Positions 8,487 to 17,804 of a stretch of 64,000 nt of DNA are shown piece by piece. The notes under the pieces were generated by a model that had not been told where the DNA came from, did no database searches, and saw only the letters and a list, made by a program, of their open reading frames with translations. The position numbers were made by a program, and so were the translations under genes. Origin of the DNA: Staphylococcus felis (GTDB taxonomy: Bacteria > Bacillota > Bacilli > Staphylococcales > Staphylococcaceae); assembly GCF_003012915.1 (NCBI RefSeq), contig NZ_CP027770.1, positions 1,364,001 through 1,428,000 of the forward strand, read 5' to 3'. Position 1 is the stretch's first letter. Each line of letters starts with the position of its first letter.

Positions 8487-9551
8487 TTAGCCGTTATGGT
8501 GTTTATACAGCCATAGAACACCGGATTTTAAAATGGATGCAAGACGTCCTGTGACAGTGGTATCCATTAAATAGGCAAATCCTTTTTTCTCACCCAATGA
8601 ACCCAAGAAGCCTTGAATTTTAATCTCAGGCATTTTTTCAGGTAATGGTTGATTGGCCCATTGTTTTTTGAGAACCATCGCGATTTGATCCGCTTGTTCT
8701 TCAGCAAGTTGCGCACTAGGTGCATGAGGTAAGTTAGCACAATCTCCAACAACGTATACATTTGTGTATGTAGGAATCTGATGATATTGATTGACCATGA
8801 CGCGATTGCTGCGGCTTAAGTCGATAGGTAAATTACGCACTATTTCAACTGGTTGAATACCGGCTGTCCAAACTATTAGGTCATGCTCATTTTTAGTATC
8901 TTTATTAAAAAGTACGCCAGGCTCAACTTTGACAATGTCTGAATTTGGAACGACAGTCACATTGTGTTGATCAAACCATTTTTTGACGTAGTTGCTTAAT
9001 TTTTCAGGAAACTGATTTAAAATACGATCACCGCGATCATATAAATAAATGTCTAAATCACTGCGACTTTCTCTTAAGGCACTAGCGAGTTCGATACCAC
9101 TTAGGCCAGCACCGACTATGCCGACTTGTGCGTGACTCGGTAGGTCAGAAATATCATGATATGTTTTTCTTGCACTAGCGAGTGTTTGAATACTATAAGT
9201 GTGTTCTTTAGCGCCAGGAACATTATGATACTTATCTTCGCAGCCTAAACCAATGACCAATTCATCGTAGTCTACACGTGTTTGACCAACAGATACAATT
9301 TGATTGTCCAAGTCGATGTCTGTAATTTCCCCATAAACTGTATTGATACGTGAATCAATAGGGAAGTTAACACGAACTTCTTTATCCGATTTAGAACCTG
9401 CAGCAAGTGCGTAGAATTCGGTTTTTAAACCATGGTAAGGCATGCGATCAATTAAAGTGACGTTGTATTTTTCAGGAAGTGCGTCTGGTAATATTTTAGA
9501 CAAAATACGCATGTTTCCATAACCGCCACCTAATAAAACTAAATTTTTCAT
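8487..9551 (-). CDS. Type II NADH dehydrogenase family protein (YutJ-like, first of two)
   Basis: A 354-residue flavoprotein of the NDH-2 family. The FAD motif LVLLGGGYGNM is at the N-terminus, the NAD-binding VGIVGAGLSGIELASAL is near residue 150, and VYVVGDCANLPHAPSAQLAEEQA is the FAD-ribityl motif near residue 265. It ends with a short hydrophobic/basic tail (ILKSGVLWLYKHH) that could touch the membrane. It would pass electrons from NADH to menaquinone without pumping protons. It is shorter and only distantly similar to the paralogue at 12972. Start at 9551 follows AGGGGAA. Confidence 0.82.
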   Translation of the reverse strand: MKNLVLLGGGYGNMRILSKILPDALPEKYNVTLIDRMPYHGLKTEFYALAAGSKSDKEVRVNFPIDSRINTVYGEITDIDLDNQIVSVGQTRVDYDELVIGLGCEDKYHNVPGAKEHTYSIQTLASARKTYHDISDLPSHAQVGIVGAGLSGIELASALRESRSDLDIYLYDRGDRILNQFPEKLSNYVKKWFDQHNVTVVPNSDIVKVEPGVLFNKDTKNEHDLIVWTAGIQPVEIVRNLPIDLSRSNRVMVNQYHQIPTYTNVYVVGDCANLPHAPSAQLAEEQADQIAMVLKKQWANQPLPEKMPEIKIQGFLGSLGEKKGFAYLMDTTVTGRLASILKSGVLWLYKHHNG

Positions 9552-9868
9552 TTGAATTCCCCTTTAGCCAAAAATTACTATTTATTTACACGCTAATCAT
9601 TAAATATACCCCTATTATTCATACGTGTAAGTAGTTTTAAAATGAATGAATGGTTCAACCATAATTATAGACTTTTTTTAAATACCTTACAAATAAACAT
9701 TATAATGAACCCAAATAGATTGTGATTTTTTATAATATAGGCCTGATGGAATAGAATGCCAACGATTGTATTGGATGATGAAATCAAGGCAAATATTGAG
9801 CCATAGGATAGAATGATAGTACGAATTTTGTTATAATAGCATCACTAAAATGTATAAGAAGGTGTAAA
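9552..9868. promoter_or_regulatory. Divergent intergenic region with yuzB promoter
   Basis: AT-rich 317 bp between the minus-strand dehydrogenase and yuzB. An extended -10, TGTTATAAT (9829-9837), lies about 30 nt upstream of the yuzB start; no strong -35 is seen. I find no repeat or RNA structure. Confidence 0.4.
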
Positions 9869-10105
9869 ATGAATCCGATTGTCGAGTTTTGCATTTCAAA
9901 TATGGCGAGAGGTTCAGAACATGTGTTTCAAACATTAGAGAATGATCCCAATGTGGACGTACTCGATTATGGGTGTTTGCAAAATTGTGGGATATGCTCG
10001 TCCGAGCTATATGCGCTAGTGAATGGTGACTTAGTAGAAGGTGAAACACCTGATGATTTATTGCAAAATATTTATGCACATATAGAAGAAACATGGATTT
10101 TTTAA
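9869..10105 (+). CDS. yuzB: YuzB-like protein (DUF1450)
   Basis: A 78-residue acidic protein with four Cys: Cys8 in [12 protein letters not shown], then CLQNC and GICSSE. This matches the YuzB/DUF1450 family, small thioredoxin-fold proteins of unknown function. Start at 9869 follows AAGGTG. The gene sits 12 nt ahead of an IscA-like gene, so a role in Fe-S or thiol chemistry is a fair guess, nothing more. Confidence 0.75.
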   Translation: MNPIVEFCISNMARGSEHVFQTLENDPNVDVLDYGCLQNCGICSSELYALVNGDLVEGETPDDLLQNIYAHIEETWIF

Positions 10106-10117
10106 GGAGGAATATCG

Positions 10118-10477
10118 ATGCCAACAGTAATCGTAACTGAAGGAGCAGCATATGAAGTAAAGGATATGTTGCAACAAAATGAAATGCCTGATGGGTATTT
10201 ACGGATTAAGGTAAATGGTGGAGGTTGTACAGGACTGACATATGGTATGACTGCAGAAGAAACACCAAGTGAAAATGATGAAATTTTAGAATATCATGGT
10301 CTTAAAGTATTGGTGGACAAAAATGATGCCCCTATATTAAATGGGACAACTATTGATTATAAACAATCCTTAATGGGAGGCGGCTTTCAAATTGACAATC
10401 CAAATGCTATTGCATCTTGTGGTTGTGGGAGCTCATTCAAGACGGCAAACGTATCAGGCACACCGGAAGAATGTTAA
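10118..10477 (+). CDS. HesB/IscA-family Fe-S assembly protein
   Basis: A 119-residue A-type carrier. The three ligand Cys are present: Cys37 in GGGCTGL and Cys101/Cys103 in ASCGCGSSF, the standard CX(n)CGC arrangement. These proteins carry Fe-S clusters or iron to apo-enzymes. It starts after a GGAGGA site and forms a two-gene operon with yuzB. Repeat A copy 2, in inverted orientation, begins about 40 nt after the stop and likely ends the transcript. Confidence 0.88.
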   Translation: MPTVIVTEGAAYEVKDMLQQNEMPDGYLRIKVNGGGCTGLTYGMTAEETPSENDEILEYHGLKVLVDKNDAPILNGTTIDYKQSLMGGGFQIDNPNAIASCGCGSSFKTANVSGTPEEC

Positions 10478-10666
10478 ATTAAATATACAAGGTATCAGTA
10501 AAAATAAAAGCAGAGGAGTCTGGGACATCAATCCCAAAATAATAGTGTAGAGATGATTCATGATTGAATCACCTCTATGCTTTTCTTTTATCAATAATTC
10601 CTATTGTTTGGCTCGCATTTCCTAGGGGATGGGTCGAGCCGCGGTCTCGACGCTTATCCTATTCCC

Positions 10667-12535
10667 GTGCGCCCGGCATGGGTAACATCTTGACGGTGAA
10701 AGTCCGTTACAGGCTTGGTAGTAGGAACTGTTAGCGAAAGACAAGGGTGTCCATTGCGAAGTGGAATCTGAAGGAAGTCGGACGCAAACACTCGCACTGA
10801 CGAACAGAAACATCATACAAGGCTATGTAGAATGGATGAATCTGCGGAACAAGATAAAGTCCAATACTACCCGAGTTCTATATAGTAAATGATGCGGTGA
10901 CATGAGTGGAAAGAGGTTACATCTTACCCGGGGAGGTCTCATCAGCGGTACTCTACCGTAGTAACAACGAATGATGAGAAGTCAGCAGAAGTCATAGTAG
11001 GGAAAATGTACCGAAGGACTGAACAATATTCAATACAAAGTAAAGATTGGAGGTTATAGATTTACGACGTACAGAATACGGTTTAATCGGCAGCTTATGG
11101 AAGGATAAGTAGTGGAACGAAAAAAAAAGAATACATAAGTGTGTACAGTAAATCTTAGGTGAAATGAAAGAAATGTATCGTAAGTCTCCATCATTGATGG
11201 AGCTTGTTGTAAGACCAGACAACATAGAAAAAGCTATCAAGAAAGTTAAGAAAAACAAAGGTGCTCCTGGAATTGACGGCATGAAAGTCAGTGAACTTCG
11301 TGCTCACTTTGCGCAGTACTTTTCACAGATAACGAAAAAACTGCTTGAAGGCACATACCAACCTCAAGCAGTTCGAAAAGTGCAAATTCCCAAACCAAAT
11401 GGGAAAATGCGTGTGCTTGGTATCCCTGTCGCTAGAGACAGGGTAATACAACAAGCGATTAAACAAGTGATTGAACCCAGCATCGACCGAACATTTTCGA
11501 ATCATAGCCATGGTTTCAGACCTAATCGTAGCACAGGAACAGCACTTAAGCAATGCGCTATTTACTACGAAGAGGGCTATAAAATAGCCGTGGATTGTGA
11601 TTTGAAACAGTGCTTTGACATGTTAAATCATGATAAGCTGATGTATTTGTTCGAACGCCATGTTCAAGATAAGTCAATTTCAACATTTATCCGTAGAAGT
11701 TTACAAGTAGGTGCCATTGACCTATCTGGCGAAGTCGCAGAAAGAAAGATAGGTGCACCACAAGGGGGCGTTATCTCTCCTTTACTATGTAATATCTATC
11801 TACATGAACTGGATAAAGAACTCGAAAAGCGTGGACACCGGTTTGTACGCTATGCAGATGACTTTGTCATCTTTGTACGGACAAAACGTGCAGGTGAACG
11901 CGTAATGATGAGTGTAACGAAATTCATTGAAAAGCAACTGAAGTTGGCTGTCAATGAAGATAAAAGCAGAATAGGAGCAGTCACACGTTTAAAGTTCTTG
12001 AGTTGTCTAATAACCAAGGTAAATGGGGTTTGTCGTTTCAGACCGACTACGGAAGCAAAAAGAAATTTAATACGCGTCTTAAGGAAAATAACGAAACGAA
12101 ATAGACCCGGTACCTTTAAAGAGATTATCACTGAAATTAACCAAGTGACGAGAGGCTGGATAAATTACTTTGGTAGAGGTTTTATCAGAGAATTTATTGA
12201 AAACACGCAATCTTGGTTAAACCGCCGACTTAGACAACTCATACTTAAACGGTGGAAAAGAGTAAGAACTAAGTATAAGATGTTGCACCAATATGGTCTT
12301 GACCATAGAAGTGCGATGAAAATCGCACAGTCTCGAAAAAAGTACTGGCGACTATCAAACACGCACGAGGTTCATCGTGCACTTACAACAAAACAACTCT
12401 ACAAGTGGGGACTGATACCATTAACCCAGCTTGCAGAGTTGGCTTACGCAAGATATTGAACCGCCGAGTACGGAACCGTACGCTCGGTGGTGTGAGAGGA
12501 CGAGTAGTCAATTAATGGCTACTCTCCTACTCGAT
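10667..12535 (+). mobile_element. Group II intron (IIC-like), apparently complete
   Basis: The 1869-bp insert begins GTGCGCC (group II 5' consensus GUGYG) and ends CGAT (consensus AY). Boundaries are fixed by comparison with the uninterrupted repeat at 18031-18215. Domain V is visible just after the ORF stop (about 12458-12493): the stem CCGCCGAG / CTCGGTGG with a TACGGAACCGTACG distal hairpin. Domain VI follows (about 12500-12535), with GAGTAG/CTACTC pairing. The 5' exon has a stem-loop, GTCGAG...CTCGAC (10633-10651), shortly before the insertion site, the type of target used by IIC introns. It encodes one RT/maturase without an endonuclease domain. Confidence 0.88.
11164..12459 (+). CDS. 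ltrA: Group II intron reverse transcriptase/maturase
   Basis: A 431-residue intron-encoded protein. RT blocks are clear: NKGAPGIDGM, IPKPNGKMRVLGIP, HGFRPNRSTGTA, APQGGVISPLLCNIYLHELD and the catalytic RYADDFVIF. The maturase X domain follows with RGWINYFGR, and the protein ends at the GsI-IIC-like KRWKRVRTK...RKKYWR tail. There is no HNH endonuclease, as in class C introns. All RT motifs are intact, with no stop or frameshift, so activity is plausible. The start at 11164 has AGGTGA very close; the next ATG at 11173 has better spacing and may be used instead. Confidence 0.93.
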   Translation: MKEMYRKSPSLMELVVRPDNIEKAIKKVKKNKGAPGIDGMKVSELRAHFAQYFSQITKKLLEGTYQPQAVRKVQIPKPNGKMRVLGIPVARDRVIQQAIKQVIEPSIDRTFSNHSHGFRPNRSTGTALKQCAIYYEEGYKIAVDCDLKQCFDMLNHDKLMYLFERHVQDKSISTFIRRSLQVGAIDLSGEVAERKIGAPQGGVISPLLCNIYLHELDKELEKRGHRFVRYADDFVIFVRTKRAGERVMMSVTKFIEKQLKLAVNEDKSRIGAVTRLKFLSCLITKVNGVCRFRPTTEAKRNLIRVLRKITKRNRPGTFKEIITEINQVTRGWINYFGRGFIREFIENTQSWLNRRLRQLILKRWKRVRTKYKMLHQYGLDHRSAMKIAQSRKKYWRLSNTHEVHRALTTKQLYKWGLIPLTQLAELAYARY

Positions 12536-12584
12536 TCAGGCGTCTCGCCAACAATATGACGTGATATGCATGTAATTTTACATT

Positions 12585-12971
12585 AAATACTTTAAAAATA
12601 AGACGCTTTCGTATCATTGAATGAATCATCTCATTATAAGAAAACTTCGAGATATTTATGTCCTATCTTCCTTTAAAATGCTTTTAATTGTTTCAAGTTG
12701 CAATCCAATCCGTCAACCAATTATACTAAGGTCCGATATAAAAGCGCTTACATATCGTGAAGTAAATCTGTAAGTAGGCATATTAATCATGCTTTTAAAG
12801 TACATGATAATATCGTTAAAGAAATAGCAGATTAACTTGAATTCACATACAAAAAACTATACACTTATAAATGACTGTATTTTACAATTTTGTATATAAA
12901 TCAAACGATGCGGGTATACAGTGTATAAGGACAATTATGAATATTAACTAGGAAAGAATAGGTGAATACAA
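12585..12971 (+). promoter_or_regulatory. Intergenic region upstream of ndh with cre-like site
   Basis: A 387-bp AT-rich gap. At 12738-12752 lies ATAAAAGCGCTTACA, which fits the CcpA cre consensus WTGNAANCGNWNNCW at all but one position. It is 220 nt upstream of the ndh start, so relevance depends on where the promoter is. Possible core promoter elements lie near 12875-12920 but none is convincing. No open frame or repeat is seen. Confidence 0.35.
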
Positions 12972-14174
12972 ATGGCAGAACGTAAAAAAGTACTTGTTTT
13001 AGGTGCGGGGTATGCAGGTTTACAAACAGTAAGTAAACTTCAAAAGCAATTATCTGAAGAAGAAGCTCAAATTACGTTAATCAATAAAAATGATTACCAT
13101 TACGAATCGACATGGTTACATGAGGCATCAGCAGGTACAATAAGTTATGAAGATTTATTGTACCCTGTTGAAAGTGTATTAAAAAGCCATGTTAACTTTG
13201 TACGCGCTGAAGTAACTAAAATTGATCGCAATGCTAAAAAAGTTGAAACGACAAACGGTGTGTTCGACTTTGATATTTTAGTCGTTGCATTAGGATTTGA
13301 ATCTGAAACATTTGGTATTAACGGTATGAAAGAATATGCATTCCAAATCGAAAATGTTCATACAGCTCGCGAAATTTCACGTCACATTGAAGATAAGTTT
13401 GCAAACTATGCTGCATCAAAAGAAAAAAATGATAAAGACCTAGCAATTTTAGTAGGTGGTGCCGGATTCACAGGTGTTGAATTTTTAGGTGAATTAACAG
13501 ATCGTGTACCTGAACTTTCAAGCAAGTACGGTGTAGATCAAAGTAAAGTCAAAATTACATGTGTTGAAGCTGCACCTAAAATGTTACCAATGTTCTCTGA
13601 TGAGTTAGTTAACCATGCAGTTAGTTACTTGGAAGAGCGTGGAGTAGAGTTTAAAGTGGGTACACCGATTGTTGCTGCAAATGAAAAAGGGTTTGTTGTG
13701 AAAGTGAATGATGAAGAGCAACAACTTGAAGCGAACACAGTCGTATGGGCTGCCGGTGTTCGCGGTAGTCAATTAATGGAAAAATCATTTGAAGGTGTAA
13801 AACGTGGACGTATCGTTACAAACCAAGATTTAACAATCGATGGTTACGATGATATCTTTGTGATTGGTGACGTATCTGCGTTTATTCCAGAAGGTGAAGA
13901 ACGTCCATTACCAACTACTGCTCAAATTGCAATGCAACAAGGTGAGCATACAGCTAAAAACATTAAGCATATCTTAAATGGTGAACCAACTGAAAACTTC
14001 AAATACGTAGATCGTGGAACAGTATGTTCACTAGGTAGCCGTGACGGTGTAGGTGTTGTGTATGGCCGTGAAATCACTGGTAAAAAAGCGGCATTTATGA
14101 AACGTGTGATTGATACACGTGCTGTATTTAAAATTGGTGGCATGGGCTTAGCATTCAAAAAAGGTAAATTTTAA
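12972..14174 (+). CDS. ndh: Type II NADH dehydrogenase (NADH:menaquinone oxidoreductase)
   Basis: A 400-residue NDH-2, close in length to the characterised S. aureus enzyme (about 402). Motifs: [14 protein letters not shown] (FAD), [17 protein letters not shown] (NAD), [17 protein letters not shown] and [16 protein letters not shown] (quinone-site helix with AQxAxQ). It feeds electrons from NADH into menaquinone in the membrane and does not pump protons. The start follows AATAGGTG. Codon use (many GTA, CGT, GGT, AAC) suggests strong expression. Monocistronic, ending at a hairpin terminator. Confidence 0.92.
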   Translation: MAERKKVLVLGAGYAGLQTVSKLQKQLSEEEAQITLINKNDYHYESTWLHEASAGTISYEDLLYPVESVLKSHVNFVRAEVTKIDRNAKKVETTNGVFDFDILVVALGFESETFGINGMKEYAFQIENVHTAREISRHIEDKFANYAASKEKNDKDLAILVGGAGFTGVEFLGELTDRVPELSSKYGVDQSKVKITCVEAAPKMLPMFSDELVNHAVSYLEERGVEFKVGTPIVAANEKGFVVKVNDEEQQLEANTVVWAAGVRGSQLMEKSFEGVKRGRIVTNQDLTIDGYDDIFVIGDVSAFIPEGEERPLPTTAQIAMQQGEHTAKNIKHILNGEPTENFKYVDRGTVCSLGSRDGVGVVYGREITGKKAAFMKRVIDTRAVFKIGGMGLAFKKGKF

Positions 14175-14203
14175 TACAATCAATTAAAGCTATGTCACAT
14201 AGC

Positions 14204-14253
14204 AATAGACAAACTGCGCTTCAATCATGTGGAGGGTGAGTTTGTCTATTTTT
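14204..14253 (+). terminator. Terminator after ndh
   Basis: AATAGACAAACT (14204-14215) pairs with AGTTTGTCTATT (14239-14250), followed by a T-run. It lies directly upstream of the pepA ribosome site. Confidence 0.7.
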
Positions 14254-14270
14254 ATAAGGAGAGGATAAAA

Positions 14271-15746
14271 ATGACAAAACAACAGCATCAATCTGTACTT
14301 GTAGTAGGAGTGCCAGAGCATTTAACGCAATATGATAATGAGGTCAAATCTGAGCAGCCACTTTATAATGCATTAACTGAATTGAAAAAGAACCATATTA
14401 TTGTTTCCCAACTTGGTAAAGTTAGACATACTTCTATACATATAAATAATGAACTTCAGCCTATTGTGACTATTGGTTTAGGTAATATTAATCAATTAAA
14501 TCAAAAGGATTATTTAAAAATATGGGGCAATCTCTTTCAATATTTAAAAAACGAACCTATCTCACACATCCGTCTCAAACAAAATACATTTTTAGCTAAA
14601 AGTGTGGACGCAGAAACAATATATAAATTAATGGGATTACAAAGTGAGCAATCCATATACCAGTTTGATCATTATCGTTCAGATAAGAAAGCACCATTCA
14701 AACTTGAGATTAAATTTGATAATCAAAAGCCGAATTTTGTCGAAAAATTATTCCAAAAAGGTAAAATTTTAGGTCGTGCCATTAATCATGCAAGAGACTT
14801 GGGCAATACGCCACCTAATATTATGACACCTCAATATTTAGCCGAGTCAACGAGTAGTTATTTCTCGTCGACATCGGTGACTGTTAATATTAAAGATGAA
14901 AAAGAGCTTCAACAAGAAGGATTTGGATTAATTCATGCGGTAGGTAAAGGGTCGATTCATCCACCACGTCTTATTACTTTAGAGTATCATGGTGATCCTG
15001 AGCACGAATCAGATATGATTGCTTTAGTAGGTAAAGGGATTACTTATGATTCAGGAGGATATTCAATCAAATCGAAAACGGGTATGCCTTCAATGAAATA
15101 TGATATGTGTGGGGCAGCTAATGTGATTGGAATTGTTGATGCTGTGCAAGCACTTGGCTTAAAAATGAATATTGTAGCTGTAATTGCAGCAGCAGAAAAT
15201 ATGATTGCTAATAATGCAATGAAACCAGATGATGTATTTACAGCTTTAAGTGGTGACACTGTTGAAGTACCAAATACTGATGCAGAAGGTCGACTTGTAT
15301 TAGGGGATGCGACATTTTATGCAAACCAATATCAACCTCAATTAATTATGGACTTTGCGACGCTTACAGGAGCAGCAATTGTAGCTTTAGGAGAAGATAA
15401 AGCGGCTGTATTTAACAAAAATGTAGAACAACAAACACTTTCATCAATATTACAAGTTGCTCAATCTGCAGATGAACCTGTATTTGAATTACCAATTACA
15501 GATACAGAAAGACAAAGTATTAAATCTTCTGAAGTAGCTGATTTAACAAACCATGTTAATGCACAAGGACGTGCACTATTTGCAGCTGCATTCGTGACAC
15601 ATTTCAGTGGAAGTACACCACACTTACACTTCGATATTGCTGGTCCTGCAACTTCACAAAAGCAAACGTATAAAGGTCCTAAAGGTGCAACAGGATATAT
15701 GATTACAACGATTGTTGAATGGTTAACTCAGAAATCACAGTTCTAA
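14271..15746 (+). CDS. pepA: Leucyl aminopeptidase, M17 family
   Basis: A 491-residue M17 aminopeptidase. The catalytic C-terminal domain has VGKGITYDSGGYSIK (metal-binding Lys and Asp), MKYDMCGAANVIG and the signature NTDAEGRLVL. The N-terminal third is the variable domain. It releases N-terminal residues from peptides in the cytoplasm. The ATG at 14271 has AAGGAGAGG upstream; a longer frame from 14229 would start inside the ndh terminator. M17 enzymes are usually hexamers with two metal ions per subunit. Confidence 0.93.
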   Translation: MTKQQHQSVLVVGVPEHLTQYDNEVKSEQPLYNALTELKKNHIIVSQLGKVRHTSIHINNELQPIVTIGLGNINQLNQKDYLKIWGNLFQYLKNEPISHIRLKQNTFLAKSVDAETIYKLMGLQSEQSIYQFDHYRSDKKAPFKLEIKFDNQKPNFVEKLFQKGKILGRAINHARDLGNTPPNIMTPQYLAESTSSYFSSTSVTVNIKDEKELQQEGFGLIHAVGKGSIHPPRLITLEYHGDPEHESDMIALVGKGITYDSGGYSIKSKTGMPSMKYDMCGAANVIGIVDAVQALGLKMNIVAVIAAAENMIANNAMKPDDVFTALSGDTVEVPNTDAEGRLVLGDATFYANQYQPQLIMDFATLTGAAIVALGEDKAAVFNKNVEQQTLSSILQVAQSADEPVFELPITDTERQSIKSSEVADLTNHVNAQGRALFAAAFVTHFSGSTPHLHFDIAGPATSQKQTYKGPKGATGYMITTIVEWLTQKSQF

Positions 15747-15777
15747 CGCATATGAATCATATTTGATATTCAATCAT

Positions 15778-15833
15778 GGAGTGAATAGGCAAGTGGAATG
15801 ATAAACCACTTTAGACTTATTCGCTCCTTTTTA
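15778..15833 (+). terminator. Terminator after pepA
   Basis: GGAGTGAATA near 15778 pairs with TATTCGCTCC (one mismatch), followed by five T. An inner AGTGG/CCACT stem extends the hairpin. Confidence 0.7.
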
Positions 15834-15995
15834 ATATCAAAAAATAAAGTCATGAATAATAAGATATTGAGATATAGGTCAGAATATCATCATACAACGA
15901 GCAGGAATCAGCTTTCTCATATTGACTTATTAGTATAAAATTGATAACATATGCTTATTACTTTAATTCGATAGCGTACTAAAGGAGTGGACAGA

Positions 15996-17309
15996 ATGAA
16001 TGCAGTCGTAATTGCGGTAGTACTGATGATAATATTATGTTTATGCCGCTTAAATGTAGTGATTAGTTTATTTATAAGTGCATTAGTTGGAGGACTAGTT
16101 GCGGGGTTATCATTATCGCATACCATTACAACATTCACTCAAAATATTGTTGATGGTTCTGAAGTGGCTTTAAGTTATGCGTTATTAGGTGGGTTTGCAG
16201 CATTGATATCATATAGTGGTATAACTGACTACCTTGTAGACAAAATTATTACTAAAATACGTGCTGAAAAAACGAAAACGTCGCGTATTAAAGTGAAAGT
16301 CATTATTTTGGTCAGTTTGCTTATTTTAAGTATTATGAGTCAAAACGTCATTCCTGTTCATATTGCATTCATTCCTATTGTAATTCCACCATTAATAAGT
16401 TTATTCAATGAGTTACAATTAGATAGACGATTAATAGCTGTAATGATAGGATTTGGATTATGTTTTCCATATGTTTTATTACCGTTTGGGTTTGGTCATA
16501 TCTTCCAAGAAATTATTCAGACAGGTTTTGAAAAGACGAATCACCCCATTGAATTTAACCAAATTTGGAAAGCAATGTTAATCCCTGCATCTGGCTATGT
16601 TATCGGCTTAATATTAGCAACATTTTATTTTCGCAAACCAAGAGTATATAAAGAAATGCAGATGACAGCAAAAGAAAGCGAATCACAGTTAAAACCGTAT
16701 GTACTAGTTGTGACTGTTATTGCTATATTAGCAACATTTTTAGTTCAAACGATGACAAATTCTATGATTTTTGGTGCTTTAGCTGGGGTTCTCGTCTTCT
16801 TTATATCTGGAGCTTATGCATGGCGTCAATTAGATAATCAATTTGTAGAGGGTATTAAAATTATGGCGTATATTGGTGTTGTGATTTTGACTGCGAATGG
16901 TTTTGCAGGCGTGATGAATGAAACAGGAGATATCGAAAAGCTTGTGCATAGCCTTACGAATATTGCAGGGGATAATAAATTATTAAGTATCGTTTTGATG
17001 TATATCATCGGCTTGATTGTAACATTAGGCATAGGCTCTTCATTTGCGACTATTCCTATTTTAGCAGCATTATTTATTCCGTTTGGTGAATCTTTAGGAA
17101 TGAGTACAATGGCGCTGATTGCATTGATTGGTACTGCAAGTGCACTTGGAGATTCGGGCTCTCCGGCTAGCGATTCAACACTCGGGCCAACTGCTGGACT
17201 GAATGTTGATGGACAACACGATCATATTCGAGATACATGTGTTCCAAACTTTGTATTTTATAATATACCACTCATTATCATGGGAACAATTGCAGCATTT
17301 GTATTATAA
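15996..17309 (+). CDS. Na+/H+ antiporter family protein (YuiF-like)
   Basis: A 437-residue membrane protein with about 11-12 hydrophobic helices. It resembles the YuiF/NhaC-superfamily antiporters: LGGFAALISYSGITDYLV near the N-terminus, SQNVIPVHIAFIPIVIPPLI in the middle, and ALGDSGSPASDSTLGPTAGL near the C-terminus, a likely transport site rich in Asp/Ser. Substrate is uncertain; amino-acid transport has also been proposed for relatives. ATG 15996 follows AAAGGAG (15981-15987). It lies 22 nt before the thioesterase and near the mnh operon, a second Na+/H+ system. Confidence 0.78.
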   Translation: MNAVVIAVVLMIILCLCRLNVVISLFISALVGGLVAGLSLSHTITTFTQNIVDGSEVALSYALLGGFAALISYSGITDYLVDKIITKIRAEKTKTSRIKVKVIILVSLLILSIMSQNVIPVHIAFIPIVIPPLISLFNELQLDRRLIAVMIGFGLCFPYVLLPFGFGHIFQEIIQTGFEKTNHPIEFNQIWKAMLIPASGYVIGLILATFYFRKPRVYKEMQMTAKESESQLKPYVLVVTVIAILATFLVQTMTNSMIFGALAGVLVFFISGAYAWRQLDNQFVEGIKIMAYIGVVILTANGFAGVMNETGDIEKLVHSLTNIAGDNKLLSIVLMYIIGLIVTLGIGSSFATIPILAALFIPFGESLGMSTMALIALIGTASALGDSGSPASDSTLGPTAGLNVDGQHDHIRDTCVPNFVFYNIPLIIMGTIAAFVL

Positions 17310-17331
17310 TGATATCAAAGGGGGCGTTGTT

Positions 17332-17709
17332 TTGACGCATTTAGTAGAACTTTTAAATATGGAAATACTCGACCAACAAGACGGTTATATCAAAATGGGG
17401 ATGCCAGTATCTGATAAGGTGAAGCAACCTTTTGGCTATTTACATGGTGGAGCCACAATGGCATTAGGAGAAACAGCCTGTTCGATAGGGTCTACTCATC
17501 TAGTCGATACACAAAAAGAGATTCCAGTAGGTTTAGAAATGAATGCCAATCATATTCGATCCGTAAAAGAAGGAATGGTCTATGCCACCGCTCAAATAGT
17601 ACATCAAGGTCGTTTGACGCATGTGTGGGATATTCGAATCTCTGATGAAAAAGATCAATTAATTACGATTATGCGAGGAACAATCGCTATAAAAAAAGTA
17701 AAATCATAA
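17332..17709 (+). CDS. Hot-dog thioesterase, PaaI/YuxO type (possible DHNA-CoA hydrolase)
   Basis: A 125-residue hot-dog-fold protein with the family signature FGYLHGGATMALGETACS (HGG plus catalytic Glu). The TTG at 17332 is the likely start: an AAAGGGGG site is 7 nt upstream and the product has the length of Bacillus YuxO (about 126). An upstream ATG would overlap the antiporter by about 100 nt. YuxO-like enzymes have been linked to 1,4-dihydroxy-2-naphthoyl-CoA hydrolysis in menaquinone synthesis. yuxO lies next to the mrp antiporter operon in Bacillus, as here next to mnh. Confidence 0.8.
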   Translation: MTHLVELLNMEILDQQDGYIKMGMPVSDKVKQPFGYLHGGATMALGETACSIGSTHLVDTQKEIPVGLEMNANHIRSVKEGMVYATAQIVHQGRLTHVWDIRISDEKDQLITIMRGTIAIKKVKS

Positions 17710-17753
17710 GCATAGTACATTTAAAAAGCGCGCTGAGATATAAATCAGTAGTC

Positions 17754-17804
17754 GAAAAACTTCGAGGTTTTCGTAAGAATTTACGAAAAATCTCGAAGTT
17801 TTTC
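17754..17804. terminator. Long hairpin terminator after the thioesterase gene
   Basis: GAAAAACTTCGAG and CTCGAAGTTTTTC form the outer stem, and TTTTCGTAA / TTTACGAAAA extends it. Flanking T and A runs suit use in both directions. Confidence 0.75.

Larger units (their letters stand above)
10520..12584 (-). repeat. Dispersed structured repeat A, copy 2, split by a group II intron
   Basis: Same element as copies 1 and 3 but inverted. The left part is 10520-10666 and the right part 12536-12584; joined, they restore the ~190-bp repeat. The terminal hairpin is TAGAGATGATTCA (10548-10560) with TGAATCACCTCTA (10565-10577), one mismatch. The split lies in the sequence that reads CCTATTCCC / TCAGG in the intact copies, inside the core stem. 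Apart from the intron there is no duplication of target bases, as expected for retrohoming. Confidence 0.85.

Noticed and set aside
10622..10816. Minus-strand open frame of 64 codons across the intron 5' junction
   Set aside because: It crosses from repeat A into intron domain I, is not kept in the intact repeat copies and has no ribosome site.
17203..17331. Longer start for the thioesterase gene
   Set aside because: It would overlap the antiporter gene by about 100 nt and has no ribosome site; TTG 17332 has a strong one and gives the family length.
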